From: Synanceia verrucosa
Lineage: Eukaryota; Chordata; Actinopteri; Perciformes; Synanceiidae
DNA length: 64,000 nt
Direction of reading: 5' to 3'
NCBI GenBank assembly: GCA_029721515.1
Contig: CM056554.1
Span: 26,661,736 to 26,725,735, forward strand
The translations under genes were made by a program, and so were the position numbers. This document shows positions 32,987 to 45,043 of this stretch, in pieces (position 1 is the stretch's first letter; the number at the start of each line of letters is the position of its first letter). Under the pieces are notes generated by a model. That model was given only the letters and a program-made list of their open reading frames with translations, did not search any database and was not told where the DNA came from.

Positions 32987-33352
32987 GGCGGCACGGTGGT
33001 GTAGTGGTTAGCACTGTCGCCTCATAGCAAGAAGGTACCGGCTTCGATTCCCGGCCCGGGGCCTTTCTGTGTGGAGTTTGCATGTTCTTCTCATGTCTGT
33101 GTGGGTTCTCTCTGGTACTCTGGCTTCCTCCCACCATCCAAAAACATGCATGGCGATTAGGTTAATTGGTTAATTTAAATTGTCCTTAGGTGTGAATGTG
33201 AGTGTGAGTGGTTGTCTGTCTCTATGTGTCTTGTGATGAACTGGACACTTGTCCAGGGTGTACCCTGTCTTTCACCCTAAGACAGCTGGGATAGACTCCA
33301 GCCCTCCTGACCCTATGAGAGGATAAGAGGGAGAAGATGGATGGATGGATGT
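32987..33352 (+). mobile_element. tRNA-type SINE, full length
   Basis: It starts GGGCGGCACGGTGG with A box TGGTGTAGTGG and B box GGCTTCGATTCCC. The complete body includes GTGTGAATGTGAGTGTGAG, absent from the 21752 copy, and a GATGGATGGATG tail. It is the longest of four copies in the window. The tRNA-like head does not fold into a proper tRNA, so it is a SINE and not a tRNA gene. Confidence 0.88.
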
Positions 33353-33696
33353 TCATCATGAATGAACAGGAGTTATTTAGCTTATATGGAACTTTCTTTT
33401 AATGAAGTTGCAGATACTTTATTTTTCTCAGGAGTTGGTGGAGACCAAAAACAGAGCTCAAAGACTAAGATTAGGTTGTAATTGTGTTTATTAACAGTTT
33501 AGGAATATTATTAGAAGTAGTATTATGAGACTCAATTGGTTTTTTTTGTTTGTTTTTTTGACTGTCAAACATGCAACTAGGCCGTTTTGGTATTTTCTCT
33601 TTCAAACTGTGAAGTTTAAACTTCAGAGTAAACAGATAAAGTTGTGAAGGTCACTTTCTTCAGCCCTGAAAATGAAGGTGGGTCCTCACAATGTGA

Positions 33697-33742
33697 GCGC
33701 ACACACACACACCCCCACACACACACACATACACACACACAC
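33697..33742. repeat. (CA)n microsatellite
   Basis: An interrupted CA run (ACACACACACACCCCCACACACACACA...). Confidence 0.9.
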
Positions 33743-35200
33743 AGGGCTGCAGCAGGTTGTTCAGGAATTTAAAAATGCATACATTTCAATGCTTGTGATG
33801 TCCTTCTAAAAGTCTCTTTGGCCTCTAATAGAGCAGTGCCTCTGGACATGTAGCTCTGCCAGCTGTTACATGGCCAAGCAGTTGAATTAAATTCAGAGTT
33901 ATATCTGAAAAAACATCTTAATTGCTCACTGTCAGAGTAAACGGTGAAGGAGTAGAGGTCTACAGATGATGTGCATGACATGATTGACCATCCCTGCCTT
34001 GGACCTGTTGTGTCCAGCGGGAGGCGGTTTTCTACGTAAACTCTTCAGATATGAATGATTATGAGTCAGATCAGAGAAGACAAACTGCTGGGATCAAGAC
34101 CGAGCGATTTCCCAGCAACGCAAACCGTTAAAGTGTGAAAGGGAAAGAAGGATCGTGCCCTCAAAGAGTAGAAATACAAGGACATTGCCTTATTTTCATT
34201 CTGTCAACATATTTTTCTGCTCTGGGGGAAGAAAGTGTTATTGACACGTTGGAGTCGAGCCGCCACTGACTGCAATCATTTATTAATGAATCTGAACTCT
34301 GGCTGAACCCTCTTCCTCTCTGTGCTTCTCTTCCTCTCTCTCTGGACTTTTTCCTTTCTATCTGCTTCTTTGGTGCTCTGTCTCAGTGTGTTTCTGTCCT
34401 CTGCTGCAGTGGGTTACACTGTCACCAACTGCTGGGGATTACACTCAGTGCATGCAGACACTATACACTGTATGGTCTGTGTAAATAAAGACCTTAATGG
34501 TTATCGTAAAAGAGCTTTATGACCATCACCTCCATTTATTATAAGCCTGCTCTTATTGTTGCTGAGATCCAGTTGCAACATCAGCTGATTGGACTTTGTC
34601 TGCAGGCAGATTCAAACAGAAAGAGCAAATTCAAACCCAAGTTTGGAGAAAGTAAAAGAATGTTGCACTTATCACTCATCATTATTTATTGTATATTTGG
34701 TGGTTAATGATGTGAAACATTGGCTGCTTATGTTTCTTATTTAAAAAAAAAAATCACAGTTTGGCTTAAAATAATGAAACATTGTCACATCATGTAAGGA
34801 AAAATCGCTCAGGTCACGTCTCCTGAATAAAAGTCAAATATTCAGATGAAATTTTTTTGACCCAGTGTTTCCCACATTTTACACTTTTTTACAAGACTTA
34901 TTATAACATAATTAAGCCCCACTTAGGCCTAAATAAATGTAATTTTCATTAAAAGGAAGCCACAACCTAGGCTGAAAAGGTAAAATGACAAAACAAAAGG
35001 GTTATTTATGAGCTCCACATTTTTTTTTGTTTATTCAGTGTTTTTATTTTTCTCATATTTGATACTTTTTCCTCCATCACATTCTGTTGATTTATTGCTT
35101 TCATCCAAAGCAACTTACAATAATAAATAAACAATATATACAATAAATTTTGCGTGCAGAAAATGTAAAATTGTAGGAGAGAATTGCTCATGACCCACAG
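33743..35200 (+). other. ptprn2: Intron without recognised gene
   Basis: AT-rich, with scattered short frames and homopolymer runs. No repeat or exon is recognised. Confidence 0.5.
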
Positions 35201-35205
35201 CCCTA

Positions 35206-35490
35206 CCACGCACTAGACCCTCTACAGTTTGCCTACCAGGAGAAGGTAGGAGTGGATGATGCCATCACCTTCCTACTCCACCGATCTCTCTCTCACCTGG
35301 ACAGAGGCAGTGGTGCTGTGAGGATTACATTCTTGGACTCCAGTGCCTTTAACACCACCCAGCCTCTGCTCCTCAGGGACAAACTGACAGAGATGGGAGT
35401 GGACTCACACCTAGTGACGTGGATAACTACCTGACCAGCAGACCTCAGTATGTGCCACTAGGGGGCTGCAGGTCCGACACTGTGGACTTT
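35206..35490 (+). pseudogene. LINE reverse-transcriptase fragment A
   Basis: The + strand translation, with small frame changes, reads LQFAYQEKVGVDDAITFLLH, RSLSHLDRGSGAVRITFLDS, SAFNTTQPLLLRDKL and TSRPQYVPLGGCRSDTV. This is the fingers/palm part of a Rex1- or L2-like reverse transcriptase with the FxDxSSAFNT motif. It ends abruptly where fragment B begins. The same protein region occurs again in fragment B, so two separate elements are joined here. Confidence 0.75.
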
Positions 35491-37249
35491 ACTAATGTAC
35501 ACAATGATTTGTTGGCTTCATTGAATGTCACTACCACCTCCCCTCACCCAAAAATCAGTGCCCACTCAGTTAGATCCATGTTCCACAAATGTAATATTAG
35601 GAAGAGTTCCGGATCGGACATGATCACTGGCAAATTTTTAAAAGCATGCGCTGATCAATTGTGCTATATTTTCTCTGACCTTTTCAATGCCTCACTTATC
35701 CAACACAAGGTCCCAAAACTGTGGAAGGAATCTATTGTTGTACCCGTGGCAAAAACCAAATCTCCAAAAGAGCTTAATGATCTGAGGCCTGTCGCATTGA
35801 CTTCACTGGTGATGAAGGTCTTTGAGCGGTTGGTCAAACAAATTCTGATCGATAAAGTACAGTGCCAGCTTGACCCAATGCAGTTTGTATATCAGACTAA
35901 CAGAGGGGTAGAGGATGCTACTATTACTCTGTTCAATTTCTTGTACAAACATCTTGAGGGTACAAAAACTCATGCTAGGCTTTTATTTGTGGACTTCTCA
36001 TCAGCCTTCAATACAATTCAGCCACATATCTTAGCCGACAAACTGTTGTCCACTTTTAACCTTGATGTCGGAATGGTGAAATGGGTGCTGGATTTTTTAA
36101 CATGCAGGCCCCAGGTAGTCAAGGCCAATGGTACTTTATCTCTGAAAAGGCAGTCATCTACAGGCTCACCACAGGGGTGTGTTCTGTCTCCTTTATTGTA
36201 TATTCTTTATACAAATGACTGTAGGAGCAGCTATAAAGACAGACATCTTCTTAAATTCACAGACGATACAGTCTTAATCAGTCTGCTCCAGGATGCTGAG
36301 GTCGATCATGGGCCAGTCCTGAGTGACTTTATAGCATGGTGTGACAATCACTTTCTGAAGCTGAACGTCCACAAAACCAAAGAAATGGCCATTGATTTCA
36401 GAAAAGCCTCCCACTTATCCTCCCCAGCTGTCATCAAAGGATCACCTGTCGAGGAAGTGGAGAGCTACAAATATCTGGGGACACAAATCGACAAGAATTT
36501 AAATCACGACATTAACACGTCCACAATTTAAAAAAAGGGCCTGCAAAGACTTTATTTTCTGTGCAGACTGAGCACCTTCAATGTGGACAAGACACTGATG
36601 GTTTTATTCTATAAATCTTTTATTGAGTCTGTCCTAACTTTTTGTATCATCTCCTGGTATGGAAACCTCACAGTGCAAAAGAGAAATCGACTGTCTAACA
36701 TTGTTAAGATAGCCAGCAAAATCATTGGTGTTCAGCAGCTCCCCCTGGCAGCTATTTATGAAAGAAATGTCCTGAGGAAGGCAAGGTCCATCTTGGCCAG
36801 TACTGACCACCCTCTCTTGGAGGATTTTGCTCTTCTCCCTTCTGGCCAGAGATACAGATGCCCCAGGGCAAAGAGCAACAGATTTAATTTCTCTTTTGTC
36901 CCAAGTGCAATAAAAGCGCTTAATCTGCACCAGTGACCTGCACAGTGGCACTTTACTGACTGGACTGCACCAGCACTTTAGTGGGGCCCACATTTTAATT
37001 CTATTTATTTCGTGTTTTGTGCTTTGGTCTGCATTTTAGCTTACTTCAGTTTACTAAGGACTTCTTTTCGGACAACACTGTTCCTCCCATTTCTAACTGA
37101 ATCTTACTCGTGTTGTGTTTTTACTGTTCTTAGAGTTTTTTTTAATTGTGGTTGTGTATGCTGCATTGTAATATGTCTGTCATTGCAAACTACTCCTACT
37201 GCAAACTGAATTTCCCCTCGAAGGACAATAAATCTGAAATCTGAATCAG
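35491..37249 (+). mobile_element. LINE fragment B with reverse transcriptase and 3' end
   Basis: A frame open from about 35491 to 36531, one in-frame stop (TAA), then continuing to 36936. In order: SGSDMITGKFLKACADQL, WKESIVVPVAKTKSPKELND, LRPVALTSLVMKVFERLV, FVDFSSAFNTIQPHILADKL, SSTGSPQGCVLSPLLYILYT and the active site LLKFTDDTVLISLL. Then comes the C-terminal tail IISWYGNLTVQKRNRLSNIV ... ASTDHPLL ... FVPSAIKALN. A 300-bp 3' region ends with AATTTCCCCTCGAAGG and ACAATAAATCTGAAATCTGA. It resembles Rex1-type fish LINEs. It is 5' truncated and nearly open, so relatively young. Confidence 0.85.
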
Positions 37250-39955
37250 TCGAGGTTGTAAGTGCAACGTTGCTCTGGCAGCTCTGCTTGTCTGTGGTGT
37301 TTCGGTCTCTGCTGCGTCGTGTTGGTGGTAAGCTAGCAGGTCAGTTCGCAGATTTGTTGTGGTTGTCAAGTAACAAAGCTGCCTTTTACAAAGTTGACAG
37401 AGGGCTTTATCTTTGTAGAACCCAAAATACCTCCATATATTACATTACATTACATGCTCATGGAGGGGACAGGGAAGTAACACACTTGCAATCAGATGGA
37501 AATAAATTGCCAATGGTAGGCGTTATTTATTTATTTTGGCACTGTGGTAGGTGCAAAAAAAATAACAACAGAAAAGGGCCAGGGAGGGTGCTGATAAATC
37601 AAAGAACAAAATATAACCAAAAGAGGACTCCCTCAAAAATAAAGCAGAGCTAATATCAATAAACAACAGACTCAAAACAAAATACTAACTACTCTAAAAC
37701 CAAATACTAATTTCCTGCTTCATCCTGCTGTCACTCTCCGATTGGCCGAGCCCCATTCCCAGGCAGCTGTCGACATCTCCGCAGGTGCAGGTGATTGTAA
37801 ATTAGCTGATGGGATGCTCTGCTGTAGCACACGGGGATGAACTAAAACACAAACGAAATCACGCACACACAAGCGTGCACGCATGTACACGCATGGCAGG
37901 AAGGGAGATGCACCTAGCGGCCCGCGCCCGTAACACATACCTCACAGATGTGTTGGTATCATCATTGGCGGGGGAACCCCAGGAAGATTTTAATTTGAAT
38001 TCTGATTGTAAACCTGAGTTTATGGTCTCAGGTCTTCCTGAAGCAGTGGATGCTTTAGGGCACAGCTAGCTGCTCACTGACAGGTTGTTACCTTGTCGTT
38101 GTCCATGTTTTTGTCTTGAACTTTAACACCTTCTCAGAGTGGTTTCACTTCAGTGAAATTATGGGTTGTACTGTACTTTGGTATCACTCGTGTCAAACCA
38201 TTTGGCGTCGTCAGGGCGACTACATCCACCTCTTATATGCAGGCAGTGATGAGGACTTGCTTTGTAAAGTGTGTAAACATTAAGGCACAGTGTGTGCAGG
38301 GCTGGTGTTTACTGTGGTCTGTGCACAGGATCATTTCTCTTGTTAGAGCAGCATGTTGTTTTTAAGTTGTGAAGTGTGAAAACTGAACACTAACGAACAC
38401 TGAGGCTGTCAGGGAGTGTGTCTTCCATGCTGTTATTTCACTGCTCAGAGCCTCCAAACTGAGCTGAACTCAATGAAAGTCAGATGACTTGGTGTGGATG
38501 GCTGGTTTTGGTTCGTGTGGTTCTCTATCTCACACACACACACAAACACACACACACACACACACACTCACGCACACACACAGACACACACACTCACACA
38601 CACACACACACACAGTCGCCCGGGCCCCGTTGTTCCTGCGGCACCTTGTCGTGCTGCTCGGCTGCTGTATTGAGTCCCTGGGTGGCCCTACTGTTCCCCC
38701 CTTCAAATGCACCTTTTGTCTTTGTTCTGCTATTCTGGGAATGAAAGACGGGAGCAGAGTGATGGAGGGCAGGCAGAGAGAAAGCCAGAGCTCTCCTTTG
38801 TTGCAGGCACAGTGAAAGCCCAGCAGGGGGAGCCGCCCTGACAATTTGTGCGAGGCGCCAGGCATATTTTCCTCAGCGCTGAGGCGGCAGCGGTGGTCAG
38901 CTCCTCCAGAATCAATCCAGAAAACACTTTAGACCAACACTGCTTTTTTACCCAGCCTGTCTCTGGCCACCTGTTCTCTTAAAGATACTAATGCAACACA
39001 TTCAATGTGCTCTATGTATCACACAAAATATTTTATCATCAGAACTTTTACTTTGAAAACTTGATTCCATTTACCTGCTGATGTAGACTCAAAATATAGG
39101 CACCAACGAGAACAGCATCATCTCATACAGTGATTCATTTTCTGTGTTTTCCCAAAAATATCCGGCATCAGTTTCCAGTCCAGTCTTATCAAAGTAAACC
39201 CTGTCTTCACAGGAAACAACTTGGATAGGTTTAGGCAACACAACCTCTTAGATAGGTCTAGGAAAAGATTTTGATTTTTTTTTTTATCGATAGAAAAATG
39301 ACCTTACTCTTTATTCGGTATCATTTTAAGGCTGTGCTGTACAAATGTCTCTTGTGTTATCTTGGAATTAAAAATGATTTTGGTTTATTCAAAATCCTTT
39401 AAACACACATTAGAAACAGTTATCATCGTATTCATCATAGCAGTAGATTTTATTAACGTACATGTTACACATTTAGCTGTAATGAGAGCAAGGAGTGTCT
39501 CCTGTTAATATATTTTAATTCCGGTTTGTTTTCCCCTTAAATCATCTGCATCATCGTGCTGGAGGTCTTGGAGTGTTTTATAGAGCATCAGCACATACAG
39601 CTGCAGTGGAGAGGTGTCAGGAATATGTGATATGCTCTGAAAGGAGACATATTGTCAGGTTCATATTGGTGTTTTCACAGTTTGTGTGTTGGGAGGAACT
39701 CAACAGGATAAAGCCCCTTTAAAGATTTAAATCACTCCCCAAACCTAAGTGTGCTGTGCTGAGTTAAACTCTTTAACTCCTCTTGTCTGCTGATGGAGAC
39801 TATCTTGCCTTCATCTTGCATCAGTTGAGACGACAAGCCTCCACTTTAAAAGGATAAGCCTGCTCGCAGAATAGTTTGAGGCACATTAAAAAAAACGCCC
39901 TTAACATTTATTCACAGTGCAGTAATGAGAGGACATTGTGAATTATTGTCTTTAT
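37250..39955 (+). other. ptprn2: Intron without recognised gene
   Basis: 37250-37960 is of mixed composition and may hold retroelement remnants. A (CA)n tract lies at 38529-38615. The region 38620-38930 is GC-richer but without a convincing frame. The rest is AT-rich. Confidence 0.45.
38529..38615. repeat. (CA)n microsatellite, interrupted
   Basis: About 85 bp of CACACA with a few AA, CTCA and CAGA interruptions. Frames across it encode Thr/His runs only. Confidence 0.92.
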
Positions 39956-41113
39956 TAGAGCTGTGCGATATGGATGAAATTCTATATCCCAGTATAGCCA
40001 AGTTTATATTCCGATAACGATATATATTCCGATATAGTATTATTTCTGATGAATTTTTAATTTCCATTGCGCTCTCCCTCGTCTCCTCTGCAGCGTAATC
40101 CCTTATATGCTTTTATTCTGAAGGCTTACTTTGAGAGCGACCAGAAGTCCGGCTTTGTTTGAGCTCTACTTTTACTGTGCAGTTTGGCTGCTAATAAAGA
40201 TGTGTTTTAAGCGATAAGAAATCATTCACATGCAACACAACGTCCTCCATGCTGCCTTACCTCTGCTTACTTACAACTTTTTTTTTTTTTTTTCTTTTTT
40301 TTTTACTTCCGAGCTACAACTGCCACAAACCTGTCCTTACGGGTGATGTAAACATGCTACCACTAAGCAGTTGTTGAGGTTGACGGGAGGTGGACCTACG
40401 ATGCAGACAACACAACTACAGGAATGGTTTGCAAAAGAAAAGACTTTAATGGATGTAGGTTTACTGGAGCTGGAGCTGGAGTGGTGCAGAGGTGGTTGTT
40501 TTGGGTCCGGGTGGACAGCAGGCAAAGGCAGGAGCTGGGAACAGAGAGTGCAGTCAGGATTGGCAGGAAGGGATACAAAACAGGTTAAATAAGATTACAG
40601 AGCCAATTGCGTCTTTCTACCACAGAAGTAAGCTGACAATCTGGCGATGAGTGGTGAACTGAACCAGGCTGATATGCAGGGGAGAGTGGCAGGTGGCTTT
40701 ATTGCAAATTGCTGATCGTGTGCAGGTGAGGGGTCAACTCCAGCTCCGCCCAGCTCCAGACAAACACACAAAAGACAGGAAGGACAAGACACACACCCAC
40801 AAAAGAGGGGAACACAAGGAAACACTGAGATCCTGACAGAAGTAGCGTTGCTATGGTTACAGTAGCCGTCATATTATTATGTCTATGCTTCATACAATAC
40901 ACATTTTTAACTCGCATGATTCATTCCAACGTTGAGTTGTACTTTACACAGCGTATCTAAACCACAACCAGAGTAACGTTTATGTTAGCGTAGCAACAGA
41001 GCTAACTAAGTAGCCACATGTTAAAATTACAATATAAACAACAGAGGCTTATATCGTACCGTAAACATTTTTATACCGAATTACGATATATATCGTAATA
41101 TCGCACAGCTCTA
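39956..41113. mobile_element. Non-autonomous hAT-type element
   Basis: The left end TAGAGCTGTGCGATAT and the reverse complement of the right end are identical over 16 bp. The 8-bp target duplication GTCTTTAT is perfect (39948-39955 and 41114-41121). Total length is 1158 bp with no transposase. About 470 bp in the middle looks like an inserted LTR, so the original element was about 690 bp. Confidence 0.88.
40372..40838 (-). mobile_element. Candidate solo LTR inside hAT-type element
   Basis: It starts TGTTGAGG and ends CCTGACA on the + strand (TG...CA), with imperfect 5-bp flanks GCAGT and GAAGT. It has higher GC and no coding. On the - strand it begins TGTCAGGATCTC, like a Gypsy LTR. A single copy, so the call is tentative. 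Confidence 0.55.
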
Positions 41114-41844
41114 GTCTTTATTGATGACCTGACTGGCTCTGGCTCTGTGGTTCTGCTGCTCTCAGGTCAGCTTTATTTACTGTGGATGTAAAGATGATTT
41201 AAATGAGATTTAAAATAAATCACACTGACAGCAATTCAACATTTTGAGTAAGAAGTGAAATGCAGATGGTGAACAGCCTCATTATGAATGGGGTTTTGTT
41301 CTTTTGGTGGTGAAGGTAGTGCTGAAGTTATGTTCCTTATTTAAAGGGTCAGTTCACCCAAATTAAACAAATAGATACATACAGTATGTAATGTGAGGAA
41401 TTTAAACTGAATTCACCCTTTTAGACATAAAATTTGATCCAGAACACTGGAATTCACTGAGAAGTCAGAAATGAATCCAGAATAACAAACAACCCACTGA
41501 AACACATTTTTCTGTTCAGGAATGACAGGAAATAACTGAAGAATTTAACATCTCACTTAAAATAAAAATAGTTTTTTTTTTTATAACAATAAATTGGAAA
41601 ATTACATAGTCAAAATAATTGTTTTATTTAAGATATTATTTTGATAAAAGAGCTTGCACATATACATTACAGAAACATTAAAAATATTTTATCAGCGATA
41701 CTGTGCATATACTGTATATATACACACACAATAATAATATATCAACTTTACAATATAATAATCAACTTTATTTATGAAGCCCTTTAAAACAACCACTGAA
41801 ACTGAAAAGTGCTGTACATAGTGCAGCATAGGGAATTATATATA

Positions 41845-42690
41845 TTTGTAAATGTACTTTATTGATACAGCCCTTTACAACCACCGTTTGGTGAACCAAA
41901 GTGATTTACAATAGAATAATAAATAAAAGCAATTAAAAACAATAAAACAATAAAAGCAATTAAATGAAATGAGATGAAATAGAAATTAAATCAAGTAAAA
42001 TAGACTAAAAGTGCCACCACACTACTGGGTATTAAAAGCCATCCTAAATAAATAAGTTTTCAAGCTCGACTTAAAGAGGCTCAGGTCAGAGATCAGACAC
42101 ATTTCAGCAGGGAGTTTCTTCCAGAGCCTGAGGGCAGCAACAGAAAAGGCTCGCACACCCCAGTGTTTGCATCTAGACCTGGGCACTTCCAGCAAAAGTT
42201 GGTTTGCCGACCTCAGAGCTCGACCAGGCTCACGGACAGTTAAAAGCTCAGATAGATAAGATGAGGCAAAGCAGTTAAGAGCTTTAAAAACAAACATTAA
42301 AAGTTTAAAATTAATTCTGTGATGAACGGGAAGCCAACAAAGTGAGTTAAGAACAGGAGTGATGTGGTCTCGTCTGTTAGTGTTAGTTAAAAGACGAGCA
42401 GCAGCATTTTGTTCAAGCTGAAGGCGACCAATGGAGGACTTGGATAAACCAACATAAAGTGCATTACAGTAGTCTAATCTTGCGCTGATTAGAACATGGA
42501 TGGCTATCTCAAGGTCCTGGCAGCTTAAAAACATTTTAGCCAGTAGTAGAAAATACTGGTCTTTACAACATTGCTGATTTGTTTGTCAAATTTCATCTGA
42601 CGGTCAAATATCACTTCCAGATTCCTCACGACTGGACTGAGCTTGGAAGATAAGGTGCCCAAGTCAGCTATTCCAGTATCCCCAAACATT
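41845..42690 (-). mobile_element. L2-type LINE 3' part
   Basis: On the - strand the C-terminal ORF reads MFLSCQDLEIAIHVLISARL, DYCNALYVGLSKSSIGRLQL, EQNAAARLLTNTNRRDH, LCWLPVHHRINFKLLMFVFK and FKSSLKTYLFRMAF before the stop at 42022. A 3' region reaches about 41845 (CTTTATTGATACAGCCCTTT). It is related to, but clearly different from, the LINE at 5038-7061. The sequence at 42540-42690 still shows LINE-like coding in other frames. Confidence 0.82.
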
Positions 42691-42848
42691 AGGGCAGTAA
42701 CGACATACTAACTCAGGATTCGATTTGTGTCATAATTTTTGACCCACGGTTCGATACACCCCACAATTTTTTTTAAATTGAAAAAGCATTTTATTTAAAA
42801 GAATATGGTATTTGGCTCCTCGAGGAGTTCAGTGTTATAATCAGAATA

Positions 42849-42884
42849 TGAGACCATCAGTGACTACAGTCACTGATGGTCTCA
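42849..42884. repeat. Perfect 17-bp-arm hairpin
   Basis: TGAGACCATCAGTGACT and AGTCACTGATGGTCTCA are exact reverse complements separated by only two bases (AC). It lies among decayed transposon sequence (TTCGATACACCCCAC near 42750). Confidence 0.85.
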
Positions 42885-43047
42885 GGTAAACAGTAGACCA
42901 GAGTGGTCTAAGTGAAGTCAGCAGAGCTGACCATGTGACTTTGTTTACACCTCCATTTTGGCAGTGAAATCCCAGTCAAGTTATGCCTTCGGAGTTTTAA
43001 ATCACAAGATATGACTATATGCACAAGTAAATAGTAAAGAATAAATA

Positions 43048-44094
43048 CACTATATTGCCAAAAGTATTTGCTCACCTGCCTTGTCTCTCATATGAACTTA
43101 AGTGACATCCCATTCCTAATCCATAGGGTTCAATATGACGTTGGTCCACCCTTTGCAGCTATAACACCTTCAACTCTTCTGGGAAGGCTGTCCACAAGGT
43201 TTAGGAGTGTGTTTATGGGAATTTTGGACCATTCTTCCAGAAGTGTATTTGTGAGGTCACACACTGATGTTGGACGAGAAGGCCTGGCTCTCAGTCTCTG
43301 CTCTAATTCATCCCAAAGGTGTTCTATCGGGTTGAGGTCAGGACTCTGTGCAGGCCAGTCAAGTTCATCCACACCAGACTCTGTCATCCATGTCTTTATG
43401 GACCTTGCTTTGTGCACTGGTGCACAGTCATGTTGGAAGAGGAAGGGGCCAGCTCCAAACTGTTCCCACAAAGTTGGGAGCATGAAATTGTCCAAACCCA
43501 GACTCGTCCATCAGATTGCCAGATGGAGAAGCGTGATTCGTCACTCCAGAGAACACGTCTCCACTGCTCTAGAGTCCAGTGGCGGCGTGCTTTACACCAC
43601 TGCATCCAACGCTTTGCATTGCACTTGGTGATGTATGGCTTGGATGCAGCTGCTCGGCCATGGAAACACATTCCATGAAGCTCTCTGTGCACTGTTCTTG
43701 AGCTAATCTGAAGGCCACATGAAGTTTGGAGGTCTGTAGTGATTGACTCTGCAGAAAGTTGGTGACCTCTTCACACTATGCACCTCAGCATCCACTGACC
43801 CCACTCCATCAGTTTACGTGGTCTACCACTTCATGGCTGAGTTGCTGTCGTTCCCAAACACTTCCACGTTCTTATAATACAGCTGACAGTTGACTGTTGA
43901 ATATTTAGGAGCGAGGAAATTTCACGACTGGATTTCACTGAGCTCCTGAGAGCGACCCATTCTTTCACAAATGTTTGTAAAAGCAGTCTGCATGCCTAGC
44001 TGCTTGATTTTATACACCTGTGGCCATGGAAGTGACTGGAACACCTGATTCTGATTATTTGGATGGGTGAGCGAATACTTTTGGCAATATCGTG
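43048..44094 (-). mobile_element. Tc1-like element, copy 2
   Basis: It begins CACTATATTGCC, ends TTGGCAATATCGTG, and is flanked by TA on both sides. The transposase is on the - strand. The C-terminal half is clean: GPFLFQHDCAPVHKARSIKT, SGVDELDWPAQSPDLNPIEH, LWDELEQRL. Internal deletions of roughly 170 bp near 43495 and 50-60 bp near 43935 have removed parts of the catalytic and DNA-binding regions. Length is 1047 bp. Confidence 0.9.
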
Positions 44095-44771
44095 TATCTC
44101 TGACCCTTATCATGTCCCCAGTATACTTTTCACAAATCTGGAAAAGGTTTAGCAGTTGTAGATGTTTCAAAATCTCTTCTCTTAACGTGAATCATATTAC
44201 TAGAAATCACACAATGCTCTGTTCATTGCTGTAATCACAACAACAGACATGCAAACAGCTCACTAGCAGACATAATAATGCACTGAGTTTTATCTGAAGG
44301 AAGACTGAAACTCTGCAGACAAACATTTTTGCGTTTGTTTGTTGCTGTGTGAATAATGGGAAGCACCGTAAAATCCATACCATAATACTTTGGTCTAACG
44401 TGCGTTTAATGAGAGTACAACCTTTAGGAATCATAATAAAATCATGTAAAATAAATCAGATATAAAGTTTAGGGAATGTTGGATTCTGTACCTGATATAA
44501 AGTGGTCGCTCTGTTTTCTTATGATCACTTCTTATATGTTTTATATCAGTTATCATCTCTGTCTTTGTTCACGATCTTTGGTAATCCAGTAAAATCATCT
44601 TCTTGGAGCACAACATCTATCCACCATCTCTGTGAGAAACGTTTACAGACGTTTATCTGCCAGCAGAGAGATCCCTGACAGTAGTTTAAACAGAGCGCAC
44701 TACTGCTGACACGGCAGAGCAGTTTACCTGCAAATTCCGGGTCGTTTTCCTTGAGGGTAGAGTTTTCAGGT

Positions 44772-44998
44772 AAGAAGAGAACCATTTTAGTGCAGTGCCA
44801 CGGATGCCCACATAGTTGTTAAGCCATGACATGAGGACTGAATGGTCCACTGTGTCAAAGGCTGCTGGTCAAGCAGCACTAGAACAACAGGACACTTGGC
44901 ATCCACAGACAGAACAACAATATTGTTGTGCACCTTCAACAGTGCAGATTCAGTACTGTGAGATCTAAACCCAGATTGAAACTCTTCAAGAATACAAC
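44772..44998 (-). pseudogene. L2-type reverse-transcriptase fragment
   Basis: On the - strand, with frame changes, it gives EEFQSGFRSHSTESALLKVH, then a VLVLL..AAFDTVDHSVLMS-like stretch and LNNYVGIRGTALKW. This is the fingers/palm part of an L2-type reverse transcriptase, with the usual FQSGFR motif. It could be the 5' part of the LINE at 41845-42690, separated by a deletion and the Tc1 insertion; order and strand agree. Confidence 0.65.
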
Positions 44999-45003
44999 TT
45001 TAT

Positions 45004-45006
<3 letters not shown>

Positions 45007-45033
<27 letters not shown>
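45007..45033. repeat. (TA)n microsatellite
   Basis: A TA run of about 13 units followed by CACACACA. Confidence 0.9.

Positions 45034-45043
<10 letters not shown>

Noticed and set aside
32987..33080. tRNA gene
   Set aside because: A and B boxes are good, but the sequence continues into a SINE body seen in four copies and lacks a proper cloverleaf and 3' end.
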